A stretch of 64,000 bases of DNA from Endomychus coccineus (lineage: Eukaryota; Arthropoda; Insecta; Coleoptera; Endomychidae): positions 231,537,771 to 231,601,770 of the forward strand of contig OY294067.1 in NCBI GenBank assembly GCA_958510875.1. Reading direction: 5' to 3'. Made by a program: the position numbers and the translations under genes. Below are positions 10,913 through 23,630 of the stretch, in pieces; within the stretch, counting starts at the first letter, position 1; each line of letters starts with the position of its first letter. A model generated the notes under the pieces. The model saw only the letters and a program-made list of their open reading frames with translations, was not told where the DNA came from and searched no databases.

Positions 10913-12570
10913 TACAGGGTGACCCATGATTAAGCTGCCAAACGTTTAGGATCGGTTTGTTGGGTAATATTTTTTTTTCCTATAAGCCCGCTTGATTTCC
11001 GAAATACAGGGTATCAAAGTTTAAAAAAAAAATCGTTTTTTAATAATCACTCAGAAACATTTTGGCTGATTTTGATAAAACTTGACATGCTTATTTGCGG
11101 GCTTATAAGGGGCTTCTTTTAATGTAATTAGAATAAAATTATTAACGCCAGCGGCGTCCCAGAGGGTAATCTAATTGACAAATCGTTGTACGCGTCACTG
11201 TTTTCATATATTTTTTTTTGTCTCTTCAATTTTTTTCGTATTTCAATTTGTATTTGAGAAAACATTTGAGAACCGCTTCCCTGCTTGAAACAGGAAAAAA
11301 CTCATTTCAATAAAAATCATATCAAAGGTAGCCAGCCGGGCACAATCTCGACCTCAATTGAAGGTTTGTTTGTGTTAAAAATTGACAACCTGTGGCATGT
11401 TCACAGATTAATTCGAGTTTTGATACATTTTGAGTGCATAGTCTGCGGAATCATCATGCCAAGTATTTACAGTACAACTGAATATGCAGATATTGGGTTT
11501 GTTTAGGGTACGCGCGCGCTTCAGTAGTTGAGTACGCCCGTAGATTTTCTCTAGGGTGATTTCCTGACAGATCAGTGTTTGCCACTACTTTTCAACGTCT
11601 AAGGGAAACAGGATCAACTGTATGTACGATCTCGAGTAGATGGAATTTTCGTTCCCCTTCAAAAAGATAGAAGAACATAAAATATCTTAGAACACTTCGA
11701 CGAAATGCTTTCCACTAGCACACACATCTTTACAATTAAGATGTAAACGAAGCTCTGTGAACAGAACTTTGATAGCAGATGGTCGTCACGCATAACATCT
11801 GCGGAAGGTTCAGAATTTGCTACGTGATGACTTGCCTCGAAGAAGAGAATTTACCGAAAGGTTCCTGGGGCAAATAATAAATGATGCTCCCTACTCTCGG
11901 AGGGTTAATGGAATGACGAACAAACTTTCACTCGGGCTGGTATCTTCAATTAGCATAATGCCCACATTTGGGCTCACGAAAATATTCGTACTATAAAAGT
12001 CAGCAATTTTGAACATAAGTTTTCGTGCAACGTTTGGATGACATTATGCGACGACTCATCGGTCCACATTTTCTGCCTCCGGGACTAAATAGTGCAGCTT
12101 ACCTTCATTTTTTAGAGAATGATTTTGAGATAAAATATTTATGAAATGGATATACCCCTATGGTGCTGAGTCCATCAACGACGAAGGTACTGTCCGGGAT
12201 AGGATTGTTGAGACAAAAAAGTTGTATTTTTAGTTGTTTAATGTAAACAAAATAAACATACAAAAGACAGTGACCTACAATGATTTGTCCTAATTAGATT
12301 ACCCTTTGGGACGCCAGTGGAAATAATAATACATTCCAATTACATTATTGAGCCCCTTATTACCGCAAAAAAGCATGTCAAGTTTTATCAAAATCAGGCA
12401 AAATGTTTTTGAGTAATTATTAAAAAACTTTTTTTTTCTAAATTCTTTGACACTCTCCTGTATCTCGAAAATCAAGCAAGTTAGGACACATGCTTATAAA
12501 AAAAGAAATTTATTTTTACCTCAGAAACCGACCCTAAACGTTTGGCGATATAACCCTGGGTCAACTTGTA
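10913..12570 (+). mobile_element. Decayed Tc1/mariner-superfamily element with long inverted repeats
   Basis: The left end TACAGGGTGACCC starts at 10913 and the right end GGGTCAACTTGTA ends at 12570; both are flanked by TA. The inverted repeats reach about 260 bp inwards: GCCAAACGTTTAGG near both ends, then GCTTATAAGGGGC paired with GAGCCCCTTAT, then GACGCC. Between them lies a broken transposase of the same broad type as the intact element at 39217. The ends have diverged clearly more than in that element, so this copy is older. Confidence 0.82.
11570..12190 (+). pseudogene. Tc1/mariner-type transposase remnant
   Basis: Broken + strand frames contain DDLPRRREFTERFLGQII-like text, then VNGMTN, then NAHIWAHENIRTIKVSNF and FSCNVWMT. 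These match in order the segment ESCFTRRGMTNLHNDH...ENPHAIKSRHYQ...INVWVG of the intact transposase at 39884. The first catalytic Asp region is deleted, and nothing recognisable remains beyond about 12190, so the second and third catalytic residues are gone. It cannot be functional. Confidence 0.7.
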
Positions 12571-12574
12571 TAGC

Positions 12575-15500
12575 AATCCTTGCATTCGCGTATTAATTCT
12601 GACCAGAATTTTTACTGGTAAGAACATTGAACTTGCAAATATTCATCTAGTTCCTACATTAACTCCGCATGAATCCTCCAATGATTAACGAGAAACTAAT
12701 TAACACAGACCTTGCGGTAGTAATTTATTACATAAGCACTTCAGAATGGAATGTTTACCAATTTAACACAATAAGGGTTTTTCAAATTGAAAAATATTGT
12801 CAATCTCATGATCTGGACAAAGTAATATTTTCAACTGTTCATCATCATCAAATAATTACTGAATAATCATAATAACTAACGATTAGAATATCAACATCCT
12901 AATAGATCTTGAATAAATCATGGATGAATAAAACCGTAGAAGTGAAGCATTTTTAATTTGATTCATCTTCCTGTGATCTAAAATTTGATGATCATGATGT
13001 TCCCTAAGTAGTACAATTCGAATCCAAATATGGTGTACACCTTCTAAAATATCTAAGAAATTGTAGTTTGAAAACCAAGATTCAAGGACTCAGTGTATCA
13101 CAATATTCGAACTCTCATAACCCAGATATTCCACATAAGTATTCATGATAAAGGACATAAAACATAAATGTAAATTTGGAAAAATATAACATTATAATAA
13201 TAGTTCTAGATAATTATCAAATTGATTTTTGTGATTCTCATATTCTCGTTTTGGTGCCTCTTTGTAATCTATCTTGTTTTATGTCACTAAGCGGAACAAT
13301 TCATCAGTAAATATTGTAGTTATTTACACACATTTCTGATTCTCAATGCTAGAATTCAATCCATCCAGGTAAGGAGTATTTCAAATGTAAGAGAATGTTG
13401 ACAATAGGAACCACCTTCTCAACCTCATCTTAGTATGTTTCTAAACAAGAAGACACTTTCAAGCACAGCGTTCGGTATACAGACAATTGTACCTTTATTA
13501 TGCCAGAAAATCAAGTTGTTTAAAATCAAACTTGTTTGTAAATAAATTATTTCATCTAAAACGTAAGGTTATGTTGCCAACAAAATTATTGGTCTGTGTT
13601 TTTACGATTCTCTAGAACCATGATCAAATCTTCATTTTCCACCAAGAAATCTATTCTTTTCATGTTGTTCAGGCAAGTTCAACATTATTCAGGTACGTTA
13701 GTCATACAACGGATCGATAAGACGATTACTGGGTAGATGCTTCCAGGGAAAACTAGTTTTATATTCCATTGAACAATATTTCTTGACTTTTGATGTGATT
13801 CAAACTTGATTTAATGAATTTAAAAATGCTGAAAGAACAGTGAGAGAAGAATGATAATAATGTTCAATGAAAAAGTGATGTAGGATTATCCTACATAAGT
13901 ATTATAAGCTACAATATTTTTTTGCTGATCCCCAGTACTATGTTTTGCTGGATCATATATGAACTGGTCTATCTTTTTCGCAAATTGCCCTCAATGGGTC
14001 CGCAAATAATTTGGATAGACTCATTCAGATATATCAGAATTCCTATCATTAACAAAGAAAGTTAAATTACTCAAGATAATATAAAAAAAGATCAAAACAT
14101 GGAATGAAGATTTGTTCACCAAAATAATATGGAATTTATGTCCTGACATCATTGCGGAATTGATTCTTTTATCTAAGCTACAACCCAGTATGTAATCTCG
14201 TAGATAGACAAAAGTGGAACGAAAATGGAATGAAATTTCTAGCTAACATTTAGTTTGAAAAACAATATTATGAGGGGAAATATGGCGCACATTGCTGCAA
14301 TAATTTCAATGTTTAATTTTTCCATCATTATTTAGTTGAAAAATAATAACATGAAATTATGTAGCACAATGGCCGATTGAGTATTATCTAATGTTGTTTC
14401 GAAAATGAGTTAAATGTAAAGGAAATACCTGATCACAAGAACAGAACAATTTTATGTCGTTCATGACATCAAATCAAACAAACATTGTGTCAAATATTTT
14501 GTTGTTGTTAATCATTGATTGAATATTACAAGTTACCTTGTACAATCAGTGATGACGTTAATAAAAAGTAAATGCATATGAGAGGTTTCAAAGTGTAAAA
14601 AGAACACTGATTGTTGAAGCATGATTTATTGATCAACATAATAGCGTTTCGATAGTTGGAACTTGGTTTGGTAAATAAATTGAGCAATGTGTTGTATTAA
14701 ATATTTGCTTCCTTGCTTCTATGTACCATGGCTGTAAAGCTATCATGTACCAAATCTTGAATATTTTCGAAGTGTGCCTGTAAATAGATTTCCTTTCCTA
14801 AGATATAAAAACTCGTACATCACATACTTCCACCACTCACACATACATATCACACCTACTTATATACTGAATCTAGTATTTAGTAGCTATGCATAATAAT
14901 CTAGATAGAGCATTGGGTAGTTGTTAACTTTGTTTTATTGGTTGTGGCGGACTTGTTTACGTCACCCTACCTCACTTCACTTCACCTTGATGCAACTAGA
15001 ATGTGGTAAGAACACTGCAACCCGCATCAAATCTTCCACAACATAATTATCATTTTGCTTCAGTGTTGAAAATAAGAAATCTGGTATGCTATAATTGTGG
15101 ATAAACATTGAGTACACTTCTTTATTGTTTACTGCCTAAATATATCAAATGACTGACTGAGGTAAGCTAAACTTGAAGGGAAGAAAGGTAGAATGCAGAA
15201 AAAACAAAATTTTTCCTGATTTTCCGTATAATTACATTTGTTAGATTGTTAATAATAACAATAGGCGGTCAGGTAAGTTATACCACAAGATACTCTTCAT
15301 GTGTATGAAGAATTCCATTTGTTTCAGATATTAGAGGCTTAGATAGATCATGAAATTCGGTCAAAGCATCTTTCTAAGTAAGGCTATTTTTGCATAAGTA
15401 TGCCCAAAGGATCTTTCATTCCATGTATAAAAATTTCTAACAAAACAGAGAGAAAAATTAGCTTTAACGTTGCTAGATTTTCTTGGGCGAATTGTTTTGG

Positions 15501-16780
15501 AGAAGTTTTCATCTTCGAAAATCAACAGAACTGACACAGTTGGTAGGGAAATCAAGACCTTTTGTCATACTAGTAAGACGTTAATCATCATTGTACTCAT
15601 TGAATGAAGAAAATTGATTTATCCTTTATTTTCTCATGAAATAGATGATATTTTGGGTGGAGTAAATCAAACATATAATTTGAGAATGATCAACGGGAAT
15701 AATTCAAAAACTATTGAAAGAAGTAATTCTTTTAATAATTCTATTGATAATGAATTAGGTAATGTCTGATTTTAACAAAAATAATATTTTCATTGACTTG
15801 GTTCTCATTATAAAAACAAGCGACATATTGTAGCAAAGCTGCCATAATAATTATCAATTAAAATTTAGTTCGATATCAAAGAAATAGCAAAACTTTCATA
15901 TAATTATGAACAAGTCATTTGTTATTTGTATCTGGGAAACGGAAACGAGATGTAAAGTGTCTGAATCCTTGTGAAGGAAGGGTCATTATAAACTGTAAAA
16001 TATCGTCAAAGTCGAATGGGTTCCTCACAGTTACAATAGGAAATCATAAATCACGTATTTAGCAGAAAATATTCTTAACAAAGCAAGTGTTTTTCAGATC
16101 ACTGTTATTGAAGGAATAATTTCTGATCAGATTCGAAACGGCAGGTTGATCGCTTGCTATGGTTTAAACAAAGGTTTTTTATCCTGTCTTTTCCTTTGAA
16201 ACTACAAATTATTCACGTAACCATAACATGAGACGTGCAGGATGCGGTCATTCCTAATAAAACATGTAATTAGAAAATAATTTTCATTCATTCCTAAATT
16301 CAAAGAAATCTAATTAAGGTCCCCGTCAACAAAAATAGATTAGTTCTTTTGTGTCCATCTCACTAAACTGGGACAAGCCTCTCTGTAATTGGGTAAAAGT
16401 TACTACCTCCAAACATATTGGGCAAAAAGGAGTGGTTACCCAATCTTATAAAAATCAAACTCACCGCACTAAAGTCAGTCAAACTTGTTGAGTTAAATCT
16501 TGCTTTGACTATTTCACAAATCACATGAATCATATTTTCTAGTTAAGCTTGCATGGTGATTTTTCGGTAGGATTTTCGCTAAGTTCATTTAGAATCAAGT
16601 CAGTTTGCTGAATACTTAAAATCTAGATTTCCTTGAATAATTAAAGTTAGATTAGTTATTTTCACTTCGTATCTAGGTTATATCAAAGGTTCATTTAAAA
16701 TTAATCATTACTTAATTGTTTTCTAATTTTAACATAATTTCGTAATTAAAACTTTATTAGTTTTTAATCTTTTAACTTCT
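12575..16780. other. AT-rich intronic DNA, no gene seen
   Basis: Both strands were read without finding an exon-like block, a transposase, an RT or a clear long inverted repeat. The short ORFs present have no recognisable similarity. Confidence 0.5.
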
Positions 16781-16785
16781 ACAGT

Positions 16786-17356
16786 GATATCAAAAATTAT
16801 CTTGGTCAAGGGTGGTTGTGGAATCTAAAACGTGTGTCTAACTTTACGTTTGAAATAATTCTGTCACTGTCACACTGACATCATCAATAACCTACAAATT
16901 TCATACCTATTCATTTCAGTTGTAAAACAATAATGAACTACAAATTATGAAATAACGGTTTTAGTAACAAGAAAAACTAATTTCCATTAACTAGCGCACC
17001 CGTTCGAAAATAAGCTTCAATCATGAAAATTTTGTGCTGTGTGGTAAAAGGCATGATTCAAAAACTGGATTAGAAAATTTCAGCACAATGACTTAACAGA
17101 TTCTGACACAACAAAACATATTCAAAAATTTAAAGTAAGACACACGTTTTACATTCCACAACCACCCTTGACCAAGATAATTTTTAATTTGTTGTTCATT
17201 ATTGTTTTACAACTGAAATAAATAGGTATGGCATTTGTAGGTTATTGATGATGTCAGTGTGACAATGACATAATTATTCCAAACGTGAAGCAAGACACAC
17301 GTTTTATATTCCACAACCACCCTTGACCAAGATAATTTTTGATATCCCGGTATTTC
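16786..17356. mobile_element. Foldback MITE, first copy
   Basis: A forward arm (16786-16940) starts GATATCAAAAATTATCTTGG and continues through CAAGGGTGGTTGTGGAATC, ACGTGTGTCT and CATCATCAATAACCTAC. The same text returns in inverse orientation at 17194-17356, ending at GATATCCCGG. A further partial reverse copy of the arm end lies at 17132-17190. The arms are about 150 bp and clearly alike, with no coding capacity. The copy at 17965-18906 shares the same arms. Confidence 0.8.
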
Positions 17357-17479
17357 AACATTATAATTGTTTTATTTCTTTATTATTATTAAATCTTTTA
17401 TAGTTGATAGAGTTTTCCTACTTAGCGTAATTCATTAGCTAGCTTCATTCACACAGTGATTAATGAAAGTAATAGTAAT

Positions 17480-17650
17480 GATCTATAAAAGAGTTCACAC
17501 TGTGGTTACACTATAACACTATAGTTAAGAAGGAATCAAACCCTATCCACTAAAAATACTGTCAAAGTACTAAGAATCTTTTGGCTACCAAGTAGTCATC
17601 ATCAAAGTTGTTAGTTTCTTGACCAAAGATAATTGAGTATTACATATATC
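17480..17650 (-). repeat. Tail fragment related to Penelope-like elements
   Basis: GAGTTCACACTGTGGTTACA, CCCTATCCACTAAAAATACT and the following bases are the inverse of text that follows the Penelope GIY-YIG remnants near 19.93 and 44.0 kb (AGTATTTTTAGTGGATAAGG). It is therefore probably the minus-strand 3' end of such an element. It contains no protein remnant. Confidence 0.5.
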
Positions 17651-17964
17651 TATTGACCGTATTATTGCCTGATTCGCCTAGCCAATGAGAAAACCGTGAT
17701 ATCGGGCCCCCTCCTGGTTATCGGTACACGTATGACTTATATTGATATCAATTGATTCAGTCAAATAATATGTATGAATTTGATGAAATAAGTAAATGAA
17801 TAACCCGTAGAAAATTGGAGAGAAGGCCCGTTATTGAAATATTTGATAATGCTCGCGATAATACCACTCCAATAGATTCAACTCAACATAAAAATAACAA
17901 CTAGTTACTATTAGTTTTCAAATGGATTGAATAGACGAAAATTAAACTTCAAATAAGGAGCTTA

Positions 17965-18906
17965 ATACCGGGATATCAAAAATGGTCAAGGGTGGTTGTG
18001 GAATCTAAAACGTGTGTCTCACTTTACGTTTGAAATAATTATGTCATAATTAATTTGAAGTTTCTAAAAGTGCGAAATTTCGCAATTTTATACGAATATT
18101 GTGACACTCAGAAGTCTTTAGCGTCTTGGACTCCGGGATTTTCACGTGGCCTATCGAAATTAGAAGGTTAGAATTATCTAAAAACATAATTGCATGAACG
18201 CCAGACGTCCTATGTAATTAGCTACGAACGAAATCATTTTGACATATGTCTCGAGGAGCTCGCTGCGCGTAAGTTAGAGTTTATACATTTTACCTCGGTC
18301 TTGTTAATTTGGGGCCGTTTCTTGCCTCGTACGACCGGCGCCAGTTGTAATGAAGTATTTTTGGCTATGGGCCGCTAGCTTTTACCCGCTTCGTGTATAT
18401 TTTAGTCGCGAGAAAATTCCCTTTGGTACGTCGCACGTTAGTTGCGCGTAGCTGACATCTGAGAATAGCTCAATCTGTTTTAATTAAATTTTCCTATTTA
18501 ATGGACATTTATCGAAAAAAGAAGGGCCGTCGGGCACGGTCCGATACTAAATCTAACTACATGGAGCGAAAACGGTACGCGAAAAGTCGTCGTATTAGGT
18601 ACAATCAGTTTGCACTTTTCTAACTCGCGTGCTACGGGCTTCTCACGTGAATGTCATTCGATTTACGGAAAATTAACTATTTCAAAACAGTTTTTGACCC
18701 GGATTGTGGCTATCACGACCTCTGAAAAGGTTCAAAGTTCACATAATTATTTCATAATTCATAATTCATTATTGTTTTACAACTGAAATAAATAGGTATG
18801 AAATTTGTAGGTTATTGATGATGTCAGTGTGACAGTGACATAATTATTTCAAACGTAAAGTAAGACACACGTTTTAGATTCCACAACCACCCTTGACCAA
18901 GAATAA
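17965..18906. mobile_element. Foldback element with GC-richer core
   Basis: The left arm starts TACCGGGATATCAAAAATGG near 17966 and is truncated near 18050. The right arm (18768-18906) is the inverse of the full arm seen at 16786. The arms enclose about 700 bp with a composition unlike the flanks: many CG dinucleotides and GC-rich words. The core has no recognised protein but holds the 40-codon basic ORF at 18501. This may be a longer relative of the MITE at 16786, or that MITE with foreign DNA captured inside. Confidence 0.65.
18501..18623 (+). other. Small ORF for a very basic 40-residue peptide
   Basis: ATG to TAA gives 40 codons. The peptide begins MDIYRKKKGRRARSD and contains MERKRYAKSRRIRY. 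About 15 of the 40 residues are Lys or Arg, as in nucleic-acid-binding tails. It lies in the GC-richer core of a foldback element. I do not recognise it. It may be a chance ORF or a fragment of a larger transposon protein. There is no evidence of expression. Confidence 0.2.
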
Positions 18907-19019
18907 AGACGAAATTACCCTCAGCTTAAGTCTGGATTCATTGAATTGCTTTTCCGCTTATACATTTCCATCCCTCTAAATAAACTAGCTAAGACTGATT
19001 TTTAGATATTTTTTCTTTA

Positions 19020-19500
19020 ACTTTATCTTACATCAAGTTGAAATGCTCCTTTTACGTTGGCCACATAGCATTCTGCACAAGACACGATCAATTTTGTAAA
19101 TCCCCGATTTGTCAAAGTCTGAAACTTTATCGATTTGAATTTTATTAAACTATTCAAAGGTAGTGACTCTAATTTGGATAATTGGTTGCATTCCATTTTC
19201 CTTTTCAGTTTAAAAATTAAGTTATTGACTACAGTTTTGTCGTAACCAATTTTTCCAACGCTGAAATTTCTCAACTTCGTTGTTATAATTTCGCTGACTC
19301 AATGCTACTTTCATTTTATAATTATTTGGTGTTACTGAATCTGCAGGAATATACCTATTTGTTTGAGTGGGTTTTCAATATTTGTTGTACTCCAAGTGAT
19401 GATCATCTTTAATATTGATAATATCAAGAAAAGGAAGCTGGTTACCTATTTATATTTCTTCAATGAATTCCAGTGAATCGAATTGGCTATTAAACGTGTT
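19020..19500 (-). pseudogene. Penelope-like element fragment (RT end to GIY-YIG start)
   Basis: Minus-strand reading from 19500 leftwards gives LEFIEEI, a stop, IGNQLPFLDIINIKDD, then KPTQTNRYIPADS. This is the NNKLPFLDVLV...YRKPTHTGRY block at the C-terminal end of Penelope reverse transcriptases. It continues as YDKTVVNNLIFKLKRKMECN and then FTKLIVSCAECYVANVKGAF, a degenerate start of the GIY-YIG endonuclease. The YDKTVVNNLI block is also recognisable in the fragment at 43360. Stops and substitutions make it inactive. Confidence 0.72.
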
Positions 19501-19985
19501 GTGGAATTTGTAATACAACCCGTTTATAGATGTAAGAACAAGCTGAAAAGCAACACTTCCGACTTCAACAAATCCGTGATTTATAAAATCGATAGTGAGT
19601 CGTATTCAAAATGCTATGTGGGTTCAACATACTAACTCGATATAAAGAACATTTTGCCCATATAAAAGAAAAAATGGTGAAAATTCATCGTTGGCCAAAC
19701 ATATGTCAAGAAAGTTTATCACTCTTGAAACATAGTAATGACAAATATCTAGATAATTTAGAAGGAACGAAAATCTAAAAAGAAGAAAACAATTTAGTGA
19801 GTTGAGATTTATCTCTAGCTGATGGTAATTCCTTGTTTACTCTTAATTCCAAATAACACAGTAATATTGATTTGTAATTTAGTTCACTCTCATAATGGCA
19901 ACTTGCTAGCTGAAAGGTTCTTTAATAGTATTTTTAGTGGATAAGGATGATTGTTTCTTATTTATAGTTTTATAAATTCTAATAA
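19500..19985 (+). pseudogene. Penelope-like element GIY-YIG endonuclease fragment
   Basis: The + strand encodes IYKIDSESYSKCYVGSTY, then broken frames for HFAHIKEK and SLLKHSN-like text, ending in AGTATTTTTAGTGGATAAGG. This is the C-terminal GIY-YIG nuclease of Penelope-like elements (CxxC...FYVGQT...EH..H). It shares long stretches of DNA with 43560-44040. It abuts the minus-strand fragment at 19020-19500, so the two are back to back. It is inactive, with several stops. Confidence 0.72.
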
Positions 19986-20192
19986 TCTATAAATTGCCAT
20001 TGTTCTTAAAAAAAGTTATTATCCAAATAGAGAACATACATAATTGAAGCATAAATTTTTATAACCCAACGCAAAAAGCTTAGTAGATCAGTAATTCAAC
20101 ATTAAAATATAGTATTCTCAATTAACCCAGATCGTGTAATAATAGTGAAAATCATTGGATGAATCAAACATATTTCAACCAAAATAGATACA

Positions 20193-20236
20193 AGAACTGA
20201 TGATATCAGAAGAACTGATGATATCAGAAGAACTGA
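20193..20236 (+). repeat. Short tandem repeat, 18-bp unit
   Basis: AGAACTGATGATATCAGA is repeated about 2.3 times head to tail. Each unit contains the palindrome GATATC. Confidence 0.8.
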
Positions 20237-21299
20237 AGTACAACCTTCATGTATATCAACAAAGTAAATACGTCAGAACATCCATGTCATCATGAAATGT
20301 TGTGAAACTTATAAAACCTAGGACAAAATATTTAATAAAATGTACTTTGTTCTATGAATATCTGGGATTATTTCTTCTCTCAGAATATTAACTTCTTTGA
20401 TAAAATGTCATCCATGATAAATTTGCAGCTTTTGTATTTCTAATAACATTTTGAATTCAATACATGATGATTTTGAACAAATAATAACATTTTGTGAAAG
20501 GTGAAAATCAAACCAAATACAACAATCTAGTTTGATGTTTTAGTTGAATCATGTTGGAAGGTACACGCATTCCATTAGACTTGACATATACCCGGAATGC
20601 TTAACTTTTCAATTTTCTTCATTATTGTGCTTTCTCATCATTACGGGGATTTTGTTAATTGACACAATCTCTCCAGTTGAATATTTGATTTTGATTCATT
20701 GGTATCATCAACACCAATCAATTAAAATGCAGAACTAATTCTCATTCTCTACATAATAACGAGGATTAAAATGGCTCAAAATATTATTTATGTGATAATT
20801 GAATTGACATTACCAACTGTGTCTGTAGTGCGTTTAATTTGATCCTAAATAAATTCGTGTTCCTGCTGTTTCTAGATGAACGAATACATAATTAACAGAA
20901 TAATTCGAAAAATTGAGCTATTCATGTTGGATTTGCCTATTACGTTTACTATTATTTCGTTAATGCCATCAGGTACCCATTACTATCTACTATTCATGTA
21001 ATCGATAATCCTTCAATTCTTAATAAGAAATTAGAAAGTGGTTTTCATACGAGTAACTGATGGAGAGAAACACGCGATTAAATAATCGATAGGTTGTGTT
21101 GTCATTATATCAAAATGACATTAATTTCCATTGTTCCCGTTTTCATATCTGTTGATGTAATTTATTCGCTTTGGATAATAATAGCACCAAGGGTAGCTCA
21201 TCGTTTTATGTATTCATAGACTAACCAGACGAGGTGCAAATCCATATTTGATTTGTCAACAAAGGCAATTATCCAAGATAATTTCAACAAGAATATAAT

Positions 21300-21590
21300 C
21301 ACTCCGAGTTTATCAATTAAGTGATCCTTTTATGATAGTATTATAATTGGAGAAATATGGTTCGCTATCATAGTGGTAATTAATAATCATGCACATGAAC
21401 ACAGTGAAATAGGATCATGATAAATACAAGATACATTTACAGATACGATTTATCTTGTGTTCATATGATCCTATCTCACTATATTCATTTGCATGAGTAT
21501 AACTACCAGTATAATAGTGAACCATATTTCTTAATTATTATTGCGTGACTTAATTCACTGGGGATATTTGCACACTGCGACCAATATATC
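21300..21590. mobile_element. Hairpin MITE
   Basis: The arm with AGAAATATGGTTCGCTATCA, CATGCACATGAA and ATAGGATCAT returns in inverse orientation as ATGATCCTAT, CATTTGCATGAG and GTGAACCATATTTCT around a short loop near 21450. The arms are over 100 bp with about 80-85% identity by eye. It has no coding capacity. It ends where the LINE fragment at 21590 begins. Confidence 0.75.
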
Positions 21591-22320
21591 TATTGCGTCC
21601 TCTTCTACTGCTGGGCCATTCAGGATGTCCCAACGGCTAAAGCACTTCCTCCAATCCTGTAGCTATTAGGAAGTGTAGGATCTGGATAGAAGTTTCCTCC
21701 TTGTCTTCGCAAAACTTGTACTCTTCTTCCTTTACTAATCTGAGCTTCTTAAGGTGTCCTTTCATGCGGTAGTGCCCTGGAAGGATTCTCGTTGGTATTC
21801 TTTTTTCTTAGGTTGATGCAGTCGTTTGATCTCTTCTGGTAATAGTTTCCCAGAAGTATTGTGCTGGCGCTTATTCCGTATATATGTTTAGGTCCCAGAA
21901 ATGGTGTTTCGGCCCCTTTTTTGGGAGTTCGTCTGCTTTTTCGTTACCATACACTCCGGTGTATTGTTGCTTAGTTCGTTTAGTATCTCTAAACATTCCT
22001 ATACCATCTTGGACCCGATTACTTGAGAGTTAATGGGTGCTTGACTATCCGATATGATGATTATTTCTTGTCTACGTAAGTCTCTTTCTATATTGAACTG
22101 AAAATATTTTCATATAGCGTGAATTCCAAATGAGAAAATGCTCTGGGATTTGCCTAAGCTTTCAGATTATTCGGTTCCACGCCCATAAACTCGTATCCAG
22201 TTCATTCTGTTGTTTAAGAGTCGTTGGTGTACCATTTAATGGTCTCTTTACTGATTCTTGGGATGGTGTTTTGTCTCATTCGCTTTTGCGACTTAGCTTT
22301 GTGTTGAATCCTTAAGCTAT
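21590..22320 (-). pseudogene. LINE fragment: RNase H domain and C-terminal tail
   Basis: Minus-strand text includes IIISDSQAPINSQVIGSKMV near 22000-22080, the SDSQAAL strand with a catalytic Asp of LINE RNase H. It then reads GVYGNEKADELPKKGAE and LGPKHIYGI near 21890-21960, the HSGxxGNExADELA helix. The tail contains GHYRMKGHLKKLRLVKEEEY and a Cys-containing stretch near 21600-21790. It belongs to the same broad class as the fragment at 3400-4120. Frameshifts are present and no RT is visible. It is 5'-truncated and inactive. Confidence 0.8.
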
Positions 22321-22392
22321 ACCTTTTTTCATCTTATCTTGGAGCATGTGCCAGGTTTGGTGATTTGCAGAGAGGGATCCATACTTACGTTT

Positions 22393-22738
22393 TGGCGCAT
22401 GAGTCGCGCAGCAATTATTAACTTTTTTTAAAAAATCGAATTTTCTTTCCGAGAAATAAAACATTCAATTTTGAGTTTTCTCAACACTAGTTGTGGAAAA
22501 TTATGTTTATCAAATGACCGCCATTTTCTGCGTCACAAAAACGAGCTCTTTCGAAAGCATTTTCCATTACTTCCATAAAAAGTCTTTGTGAGTCAGAAAT
22601 TGGAGGTCATTTTAAAAACATAATTTTTCACAACTAGTGTTAATGAAACTCCAAATTGATTGTTTTATTTCTCAGAAAGAAAATCTCCAATTTGTTTGTA
22701 AATGAAAAAGTTATCAATGCGTGACTTATGCAACACCT
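22393..22738. mobile_element. Foldback MITE
   Basis: The arms pair over about 150 bp. GCATGAGTCGCGC at the left end pairs with GCGTGACTTATGC at the right end. ATTTTCTTTCCGAGAAATAA pairs with TTATTTCTCAGAAAGAAAAT, and CAACACTAGTTGTG recurs in both arms. Only a short loop remains near 22560, with no coding capacity. Confidence 0.82.
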
Positions 22739-23600
22739 CCTTCCCGGATATTGAATTACAAAGAATATAACCATGAATGGGGAAAATCGTCTATAAAGTT
22801 TGAATAGAAAAGTGCCCCAATTAGAAATCAAATAATCTGTTCATTTTTCCAAAAACGACTTAATTCCTTAAGTAAGCAGACCACGGGTGAGAAACTTTTG
22901 AATTGGTTAAAACCTAATTCAAGGCTTATTATCTACCCTGATTAGAAAAAAATATACCGAGGTATGTATGTCGCGGCTTTCAGAAGATATTCATAACAAT
23001 CTCCAGAAAAATATCAAAAATAGTTGAGAACAATCTGACTTTGGAAAATCAGTGACAATAAAGTCTGACATAACAATATGTATATGTAAATTCTTGGGAA
23101 ATAGGTCACATCAACACCTATGTCTACTATATTTTCGTCATAACGTAAGTTTCGGTCTTACGTCCATCATCACTAAGCATTTTTATCACATTAATTTTAA
23201 TTTAAAATGTCTACGTCGCAAACTATCAGAACACGAATAATTGAAACTATAACAAATTAATGTCTAAAATATGTGAATATGATCAGAAAACCACTACACA
23301 GTAATATTTCTGTAGTTAAAGACGTCACATCTCGAGGACGGGGAAAATCAATCTGACAACCAAAATCCCTTTGCACCAACGTTAAACAGATGGGTCTGAA
23401 ATGTATGACTACGATAGAAAAGGTCTTTGCTTCACCAATATTTATTGTATCGGCTTTCAACATAGAGCGTGAGTCAGATCGAGAGGGGTATTCTCAATTT
23501 CAAGTATCTTTTATTATGATATGTACAGTACGTATTTTAAAACAGGTAAAAAAAGAGCAGATGTTTTTGAAGCATCAACGATGATGCGGCGTACGTGTAC

Positions 23601-23630
23601 CATAGAGATCCTATACACAAGATCTCTATG
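23601..23630. repeat. Perfect 10-bp stem hairpin in a GC-richer patch
   Basis: CATAGAGATC and GATCTCTATG pair perfectly around a 10-base loop. The surrounding 130 bp (23585-23715) has more GC than its flanks and contains further palindromic words (GTTAACGCG, CAGCAGCTG). Function unknown. Confidence 0.6.
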
